From: Streptomyces cylindrosporus
Lineage (GTDB): Bacteria > Actinomycetota > Actinomycetes > Streptomycetales > Streptomycetaceae
Direction: 5' to 3'
Length of the DNA stretch: 64,000 nucleotides
NCBI RefSeq assembly: GCF_022698165.1
Contig: NZ_JALDAY010000005.1
Coordinates: 558,001-622,000 of the forward strand
The position numbers were made by a program, and so were the translations under genes. The notes under the pieces are model-generated. The model saw nothing but the letters and a program-made list of their open reading frames with translations. It ran no database searches and was not told where the DNA came from. Shown one piece after another: positions 7,900 to 13,342 of the stretch. Numbering within the stretch: position 1 is the first letter of the stretch; every line of letters starts with the position of its first letter.

Positions 7900-9285
7900 T
7901 CACTTCTTGACGACCTGGTTGTCGGTGGCGTCCTTGAGGGCGTCGTCGTACCCGCTCGCCGCCTTGTCGACGGACGCGTCACCGGTGGTCACACCCTCCA
8001 TGGCCTCCTGGATGGCGGTGGAGACCTTCGGGTACGCCGGGTAGGCGGGCCGGTAGTGGGTGCTCGCGACGAGGTCGGTGAAGAACTTGATGCCGGGCTG
8101 GGCCTTGGCGTAGGCGGGATCGGCGGCCACGTCCTTCCGAACCGAGATACCGGAGTTGGCGATGTACCACTTCTTCGCGTTGGCCTCGGTCTGCATGGTC
8201 TTGATGAAGTCGAAGGCGAGGTCGGGGTTGCCGGCCTTGCTGGGGATCGCCCAGGTCCAGCCGCCGGACATGCTCACCTTGCCGGGAGCCTGGCCGTGCT
8301 GCGTGGGCATGTACGCCAGCCCCAACTCCTTCGACCAGTCGGCCCATTCGCGCCCGCTCCCCTTCAACCAGGCCTGCGGGAGCCAGGAGCCGTCGAGGTT
8401 GATGCCGATCTTGCCCTGGGGGAGCAGATCGCTGTTGACGGTGACGGCGAAGTTGGGGTCGAGGGCGTCGGAGACGTCCGGGCCGAGCTTCTCCTTGTAG
8501 ACGGTCTCGACGAAGGACAGGGCGTCCTTGAAGCCCTGGCTCCCGGCGATCCACTTCTTCGACGCCTTGTCGTACAAGGGGTCCGTGGTGCCGCCGTTGG
8601 TGTCGTCCGTGCCGTACAGGAGCATCTCGAACCCCTGCATGGTGGCCCGTTCGCCGGCCGGCTTGCCCGTGTACACGTTGAGCGGGGTGACGCCGGGCAC
8701 CTTCTGCTTGATGGTGCGGGCGGCGGCGAGAACCTCGTCCCAGTTCTTCGGCTGCCAGTTGGTGGGCAGGCCTGCTTTCTTGAAGATTCTCTTGTCGAAC
8801 CAGAGCCCCCGGGTGTCCGTCCCGTCCGGGACGCCGTACGTCTTCCCGTCCTCGGCCTTGGCTGCGGTCTTGGCCGTGTCGATGAACTGATTCCAGTCCG
8901 GCCACTTCGCGAGATACGGGTCGAGCGGCTTCAAGTACCCGCTGGTGATGTCGGAGTTGATGAGGAAGGTGTCCTCGTAGACCAGGTCCGGGGCGGTCTT
9001 GGGGGAGCGGAGCATCTGCTGGACCTTGGTGTAGTACTCCGAGTCCGGGGCCTTGATGGGGACGAGCTCGACCTTCTTGCCGGGGTACTTCTTCTCGAAC
9101 TGCTTCTTGATGTCCGCGAGGTAGTCGTCCATCACGTGGATCGAATTGTCGGTGGACTGCTTGAAGGAGACCTTGACGGTGTCGGGGCTGCTGCCGGAGC
9201 TGTTGCCGCAGGCGGTGAGGGCGGTTGCGGCGACGGTGAGAGTGAGGAGAACGGTGAGGTGGGGGCGGGCGGCGGTGGGGCGCAC
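7900..9285 (-). CDS. sugar-binding lipoprotein of ABC importer
   Basis: About 461 aa, extracytoplasmic solute-binding protein family 1. A lipoprotein signal peptide ends in LTAC|GNSSG, so the mature protein is anchored by Cys to the outer face of the membrane. The body shows the family pattern: VSFKQSTDNSIHVMDDYLADIKKQFEKKYPGKKVELV, then PDLVYEDTFLINSD, and a C-terminal half with MSGGWTWAIPSKAGNPDLAFDFIK. GTG 9285 is preferred because AGGAGG lies eight bases before it; ATG 9291 is in frame but only two bases from that site. It is the first gene of the operon and delivers an unidentified oligosaccharide or polyol. Confidence 0.9.
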   Translation of the reverse strand: MRPTAARPHLTVLLTLTVAATALTACGNSSGSSPDTVKVSFKQSTDNSIHVMDDYLADIKKQFEKKYPGKKVELVPIKAPDSEYYTKVQQMLRSPKTAPDLVYEDTFLINSDITSGYLKPLDPYLAKWPDWNQFIDTAKTAAKAEDGKTYGVPDGTDTRGLWFDKRIFKKAGLPTNWQPKNWDEVLAAARTIKQKVPGVTPLNVYTGKPAGERATMQGFEMLLYGTDDTNGGTTDPLYDKASKKWIAGSQGFKDALSFVETVYKEKLGPDVSDALDPNFAVTVNSDLLPQGKIGINLDGSWLPQAWLKGSGREWADWSKELGLAYMPTQHGQAPGKVSMSGGWTWAIPSKAGNPDLAFDFIKTMQTEANAKKWYIANSGISVRKDVAADPAYAKAQPGIKFFTDLVASTHYRPAYPAYPKVSTAIQEAMEGVTTGDASVDKAASGYDDALKDATDNQVVKK

Positions 9286-9339
9286 GGGCATGACCTCCTG
9301 CGGGCTCACGTGGGGGTGTGGGACTGCTTCCGCTGGCGT

Positions 9340-9353
9340 GTGCACGAGTGCAC
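9340..9353. promoter_or_regulatory. possible operator upstream of the sugar importer
   Basis: GTGCACGAGTGCAC, two GTGCAC half-sites with a 2-bp spacer, 55 bp upstream of the binding-protein start. LacI- or ROK-type regulators use such sites, but none is encoded next to it. Confidence 0.3.
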
Positions 9354-9521
9354 TTTCGTGTGTACGGGCGAGCTTCGGTGCCTGGGTGCGGGATGCGGGG
9401 ACACCCTTTCCCCGGCGGGAACGGGAGTTCTTCTGTCGAATGTGTGACCTTTGCGTGGGGCGGTCGTTGAGTGGGGCGTGGGGTTCTTCGACGCCGGGTG
9501 GAGGTACGGGGGTTGGGCGGG

Positions 9522-11141
9522 GTGAGGGAGGTGGCGGCGCCGTTCGTGGTGCCCGGCCCCGTCGGGGTGGCCATCCGGGACCGGCTCAAAGGCCTTACCG
9601 CTCGGGACGAGGGGGTGCTGCGCCTGGTCGGCGACTACCTTGGGACGCTGGCCTCCCGTGACCTCAGGGCGCGATGTGCGGCCGGGCTGGAGCACGACGT
9701 CGGCCGGTGGGCGGAGCGCAAGCGGGAGCTGACCGGCCGGTCGTCGTCGCGGTGGGCGGGCAGCATCACGAAGGCCACGCATGATCAGTGGGGGCTGGCC
9801 CGGCGCGGCCAGGCAGCGCATCTGCAGAGCCTTCAGACCGGGATCGATACCATCCGGCACCGGCTGGCGCTCCCGGTCGGGGCGAAGGGGACCAAGAAGG
9901 CTCCAGGCGGCTACCGCAGTGAGGGGGAATGGTTTGCGAAGTCGCGTCGTCTGCGGGTGCTGGAGGATCGGCTGGAGCGGGAGCGCGCCAGCTGGGAGGC
10001 CGGGCGGGTGCGGGTCGTGCGGGGCGGCAAGCGGCTGCTGAACACCCGCCACCACCTCGACGACGCGGGGCTCAGCGAGGACGCGTGGCGGCACCGGTGG
10101 GAGGCGGCGCGGCGGTTCCTGCAGGCGGACGGCGAGTCCGGCAAGCGGCACGGCAACGAGACCATCCGGGTCAGCCTCGATGGGGAGGTCAGCATCAAAC
10201 TGCCGGTCCCGCTGGCCCGGCTGGCGAACGCTCCGCGAGGCCGCTACGTGCTGGCCGCCCGGGTGGCGTTCGCGCACCGGGGCGAGGCCTGGCGCGACCG
10301 GATCACCGCGAACCGGGCGGTGGCCTACCGCCTCCACGAAGACGTGGGACGGGGCCGCTGGTACCTGACCGCCTCCTGGACGACTCCTGCGGTCCAGGCC
10401 GTGCCCTTGTCCGCCGCTCGTGCGAGCGGCCTGGTCGGCGTGGATATGAACGCCGACCACCTGGCGGCCTGGCGGCTCGATGCGCACGGCAACCCGGTGG
10501 GTGCCCCGCGCCGCTTCGCCTACGACCTGTCCGGCACCATGCAGCACCGCGACGCCCAGGTCCGCCACGCCCTGATCCGGCTCCTGCACTGGGCCAAGCG
10601 GTACGGTCTGGCGATCGCGGTCGAGGATCTGGACTTCAACGCTGAGACCACCAGGGAGAAGCACGGTCGCCGCAGACGCTTCCGTCGGCTGATCTCCGGC
10701 ATGCCGGTCGCCCGGCTGCGGGCGAGGCTGGTGTCGATGGCGGCCGAACTGGCAATCCCCCTGGTCGCCGTCGACCCGGCCTACACCTCCCGCTGGGGCG
10801 CCCAGCACTGGCAGAAGCCCCTCACCTCGAAGAATCGCAAGACCACGCGCCACGAGGCCGCGGCCGTGGCGATCGGCAGGCGCGCCCTGGGGCACCCGAT
10901 CCGGCGTCGGACGACACCGCCCCGTACCCACCAGAGCGATGGGTACGGGCATCGGACCGTCCAGGCCGCACCGGGCGCCCCGGGGCGTGAGGGACCCCGC
11001 CCTCACGTTCCCGGACCACGCAGCAGATGCGTGCCGCCCGGACGCGGAGCGAACGCGGGCGACCAGAACACCCACCACCGTTCGGGGTGTTCGGCTGAGC
11101 ATGAGACCTGGCAACAGGGCTCCCTCCCGCTCAGTCTCTAG
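9522..11141 (+). CDS. TnpB-related protein, zinc-finger-less, altered RuvC-III
   Basis: About 539 aa. RuvC-like motifs are visible: motif I LVGVDMNADHLAAWRLD (Asp kept), motif II LAIAVEDLDF (Glu kept). At motif III, where active TnpB has D-x-NAA, it reads RHEAAAVAIGRR with no Asp. The four zinc-finger Cys are absent: canonical YTS-x-C-x-x-CG is replaced by AYTSRWGAQHW. From memory this is a Streptomyces family annotated as TnpB-related, so the changes are family traits rather than local decay. The start is uncertain (GTG 9471, 9522 or 9531); the conserved part begins near VREVAAPFVV. The last ~100 residues are Pro/Arg/Gly-rich and may mainly be the DNA of a structured 3' RNA region. No TnpA. 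Divergent from the sugar importer. Confidence 0.75.
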   Translation: MREVAAPFVVPGPVGVAIRDRLKGLTARDEGVLRLVGDYLGTLASRDLRARCAAGLEHDVGRWAERKRELTGRSSSRWAGSITKATHDQWGLARRGQAAHLQSLQTGIDTIRHRLALPVGAKGTKKAPGGYRSEGEWFAKSRRLRVLEDRLERERASWEAGRVRVVRGGKRLLNTRHHLDDAGLSEDAWRHRWEAARRFLQADGESGKRHGNETIRVSLDGEVSIKLPVPLARLANAPRGRYVLAARVAFAHRGEAWRDRITANRAVAYRLHEDVGRGRWYLTASWTTPAVQAVPLSAARASGLVGVDMNADHLAAWRLDAHGNPVGAPRRFAYDLSGTMQHRDAQVRHALIRLLHWAKRYGLAIAVEDLDFNAETTREKHGRRRRFRRLISGMPVARLRARLVSMAAELAIPLVAVDPAYTSRWGAQHWQKPLTSKNRKTTRHEAAAVAIGRRALGHPIRRRTTPPRTHQSDGYGHRTVQAAPGAPGREGPRPHVPGPRSRCVPPGRGANAGDQNTHHRSGCSAEHETWQQGSLPLSL

Positions 11142-11181
11142 GAACGGTGGCCGGGATGGCTGCCTGGTGAACGTAGGTTGA

Positions 11182-11197
11182 CTGGTCTAGTCAGGTC
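11182..11197. promoter_or_regulatory. GntR/DasR-like half-conserved site
   Basis: ACTGGTCTAGTCAGGT matches the DasR-responsive consensus ACTGGTCTAGACCAGT at 13 of 16 positions; the left half is perfect. It is framed by TTGAC...GTCAA at 11178-11199. It lies between the TnpB-related gene and gene remnants, with no intact gene downstream, so any regulatory role is doubtful. Confidence 0.25.
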
Positions 11198-11226
11198 AAT
11201 GCGTGTGCGCAGGATTGATGGGGTGA

Positions 11227-11562
11227 CTAGAGGAGGTGGTCGGCTTTGCCCGCCTTGATGCTGTGGATGAGGGCGCGGAGGGCTTCGCGGGAGTCGGTGA
11301 GGGGGGTCTCTCGGGGTCAGAGGTAGCGGGCGATGGAGTGGATGAGGTCGCGTGAGTCGTCAGGGCTCACCGTGTGGGTGCGCCACCAGTCCATGTGGGC
11401 TTGATAGTTGGCGAGTTGGGCCTCGGAGTGAGTGAACTCGCCGCCGTGCGCCGAGTCCAGTTGCACGGTGTCGAGTTGGGGGGACCGGACCATGTGCGTA
11501 GAGCACGGCATGGCCCGCGCCGGGGAAGGCGCCGACCTCGGTCGTGAGGACCCGCAGTTCGA
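11227..11562 (-). pseudogene. remnant of a DUF5753 (Scr1-type) regulator and its DUF397 partner
   Basis: Reading leftwards, one frame gives VELRVLTTEVGAFPGAGHAV followed by LYAHG. After a shift at a six-G run (11478-11483) the next frame gives SPQLDTVQLDSAHGGEFTHS, then LANYQAHMDWWRTHTVSPDD and SRDLIHSIARYL, ending at TGA 11317-11319. This is the C-terminal ligand-binding half of DUF5753 proteins, which normally follow an XRE helix-turn-helix; that N-terminal half is missing. Removing one base from the run restores GPVPQLDTVQLD in one frame. After the stop, in frame, PLTDSREALRALIHSIKAGK ending at TAG 11227 resembles the tail of a DUF397 protein, the usual partner. Confidence 0.65.
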
Positions 11563-11855
11563 CGATCGGCGGTCACAGGGTCGTCGTCGTAACCCCGCAG
11601 GTCCACGAACAGCGTTCCGCCTGGGAACCACCCCTCCGCACGCGCCTGGTGCGCCGCCTCGACCGCCAGCGCGGTCTTGCCGATGCCGCCCATGCCGGTG
11701 ACCGCGAAGATGAGGAGTGGAGGCGCGGGGGCGTCGTCCTCCGTGGGGGCGAGGTGGGGGAGCAGGCGATTGGGGTCCTTCGAGCGGCCGGTGAAGGCCG
11801 GCGGACGGGGCGGCAGCGTCGCGCTCGCGTGGGGGCCGGGCCGTGGACGGTGCCT
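11563..11855 (-). pseudogene. NB-ARC NTPase fragment in frame after the nucleosidase stop
   Basis: About 97 codons in the same frame as the nucleosidase and directly after its TAG. They read LPPRPPAFTGRSKDPNRLL, then a P-loop VTGMGGIGKTALAVEAAHQA and EGWFPGGTLFVDLRGYDDDP, and stop being homologous at VTADR near 11563, where they join the DUF5753 remnant. They align closely with LPPRPGGFTGR...LGGIGKTALAV...GWFPGGVLFLDLHGYDREP in the intact NB-ARC protein at 13343-15859. The distance from the shared DHxDFRGG motif to LPPRP is 37 codons here against 36 there. The rest of the NTPase and any repeats are deleted. Confidence 0.8.
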
Positions 11856-12716
11856 CTACCGCTGCTCGGTCCTCTTGCCGGTGACGGGGCCGTAGAAGGT
11901 GCCGCCCCGGAAGTCGATGTGGTCTCCGCCGTACGTGGCCCCGCCGCCCCCGTGTGCATGGGGACCCTCCTGGTCGGATGCACTACCGCGGGGTGCGTGC
12001 CTGCGGAGTACCGCCACCGCCACCGCGGCGGCCTGCTTGGCGGCGAGCGGCTGAGAACCCGAGGCGTCGGCCCTGTGCTTGTCGGCGTTGGCGTGATCGC
12101 TGATACCCCGGACGACCAAGGAGTCCAACCGGCCGTTCAGATGGGCGGCTTGGGTCGCTCCATAGCCCTCCATCTCGATCGCGGCGGCGTCGTTGTAGTG
12201 CCGACGGATGAAGCGGGCGAGGTCGGAGTCCGCGTCCGCCAGTACCACGTCGCCCGTGGCGATCGGAGCGAAGTGGGGCCGTACGTCGGGCATGTCCCGG
12301 ACCGCGAAACGGGCCGCCTGTTCCAGCGCGTGCGAACCCGGCAGCGACCTCGGCCGGACCAGGAAGCCTTCCGGCATCTGCTTGCCGCCGTGGATCTCGT
12401 ACACCTGCGTGCCCACGACGACGTCCCCGATCTCGACATCGTCCTTCAGGCTGCCGGCCACGCCGACGAAGAGCACGGCCTCGGGGCGCAGCCAGGTGAT
12501 GAGCTGGGTGGTGAGGGCGGCGGCCCGGTCGGCGCCGACGCCCAGTTCGGCGAGAGCGACCTGCCATGCCGTACCGGGCAGCCGGCCCTGCTCGATACGG
12601 GTTCCGTCGCGATGCGTTCGCTCTCGGCGCTCTTCGATATGCGCGCGTACGGCGGCGTATTCGAGGGGGAGCGCGGTCAGGACGAGAGCGGTGGATACGG
12701 TCTCGGGCACACTCAT
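11856..12716 (-). CDS. nucleoside phosphorylase/MTA-SAH nucleosidase-type protein with NLR-linked tail
   Basis: 286 aa. It has the PNP_UDP_1 fold: start TALVLTALPLEYAAVRAHI, VLFVGVAGSLKDDVEIGDVV as the nucleoside-site strand, AIEMEGYGA with the base/ribose-binding Met-Glu, and VRGISDHAN with the catalytic Asp. It probably cleaves a purine nucleoside or nucleotide N-glycosidic bond. The C-terminal 45 residues are a Gly/His linker plus GDHIDFRGGTFYGPVTGKR, shared with the nearby NB-ARC protein. The TAG stop (11856-11858) interrupts a frame continuing into NB-ARC sequence. In fungi and bacteria PNP-type domains are fused to STAND proteins as toxic effectors, the likely role here. Start ATG 12716 lies 25 bp from a divergent gene; no ribosome site is evident. 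Confidence 0.85.
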   Translation of the reverse strand: MSVPETVSTALVLTALPLEYAAVRAHIEERRERTHRDGTRIEQGRLPGTAWQVALAELGVGADRAAALTTQLITWLRPEAVLFVGVAGSLKDDVEIGDVVVGTQVYEIHGGKQMPEGFLVRPRSLPGSHALEQAARFAVRDMPDVRPHFAPIATGDVVLADADSDLARFIRRHYNDAAAIEMEGYGATQAAHLNGRLDSLVVRGISDHANADKHRADASGSQPLAAKQAAAVAVAVLRRHAPRGSASDQEGPHAHGGGGATYGGDHIDFRGGTFYGPVTGKRTEQR

Positions 12717-12741
12717 AAGGTACGCCGGGGAAGGGAAACGC

Positions 12742-13278
12742 GTGGCTGAACAGGACGTCAGCGTCGGGCAGTTGCTGCTCGTCGAGTATCAGACCGTCAA
12801 GGACGAGCAGAAGGCTCGGATCGGGTTCCGGGACAATCTGCTGTACGTGACTCTTACGGTCGTCGCCGCCGTCATCGCCGCTGCCGCGCAGGCCAAGCAG
12901 GCGTCGATGCTGCTCGCGCTGCCGCCGGTGTGTGTCGTACTCGGGTGGACGTATCTCGTGAACGACCAGAAGATCTCGGCGATCGGGGCGTATGTGCGGG
13001 GCGAACTCGCGCCGAAGCTCGCGGCGTTGGCGCAGCCGGGGGGTGGGCTTCAGGCGTTCGGGTGGGAGACCGCTCATCGGGGGGACGCGCGGCGGGGGTC
13101 ACGGAAGGCCGTGCAGTTGGCGGTGGATCTGCTGGCGTTCTGCGGGGTGCCGTTGGCCGCGCTGGTGGTGTTCTGGGCCGCCGGGGGGAGTGGGTTGCTC
13201 ATCGCCTTGTCGGGGCTGGAGGCGCTCGCCGTGGGTGGGCTCGCCTCGCAGGTGGTGTGGTACGCGAACGGAGCCTGA
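12742..13278 (+). CDS. small four-helix membrane protein of the NB-ARC locus
   Basis: 178 aa from GTG 12742 (AAGGGA about five bases upstream). A charged N-terminal segment, LLLVEYQTVKDEQKARIGFRD, leads into four hydrophobic spans: LLYVTLTVVAAVIAAAA, ASMLLALPPVCVVLGWTYLV, VDLLAFCGVPLAALVVFWAA and LLIALSGLEALAVGGLASQVV. The central loop (about residues 75-115) is polar and probably cytosolic. No enzymatic motif is seen. Similar EY..(L/K)K.EQ..RI..RD membrane proteins accompany NB-ARC/TPR genes in Streptomyces (from memory). It is divergent from the nucleosidase by 25 bp and 64 bp ahead of the NB-ARC gene, so it may be a membrane effector or anchor. The function is not known. Confidence 0.75.
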   Translation: MAEQDVSVGQLLLVEYQTVKDEQKARIGFRDNLLYVTLTVVAAVIAAAAQAKQASMLLALPPVCVVLGWTYLVNDQKISAIGAYVRGELAPKLAALAQPGGGLQAFGWETAHRGDARRGSRKAVQLAVDLLAFCGVPLAALVVFWAAGGSGLLIALSGLEALAVGGLASQVVWYANGA

Positions 13279-13284
13279 ACTCCC

Positions 13285-13298
13285 GTAGGACGCCCTAC
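13285..13298. promoter_or_regulatory. short inverted repeat before the NB-ARC gene
   Basis: GTAGG-ACGC-CCTAC, a 5-bp stem with 4-base loop between the membrane-protein stop and the NB-ARC start, directly before TTGACG at 13301. It may be an operator or weak hairpin. Confidence 0.3.
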
Positions 13299-13342
13299 CT
13301 TTGACGTACGGCACCAGGTGCGGAACGGCGGGGGACGGGCGG

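Noticed and set aside
13301..13342. TTG 13301 as start of the NB-ARC protein
   Set aside because: The extra 14 residues (TYGTRCGTAGDGR) look untranslated, and ATG 13343 has a G-rich ribosome site and a natural helical start.
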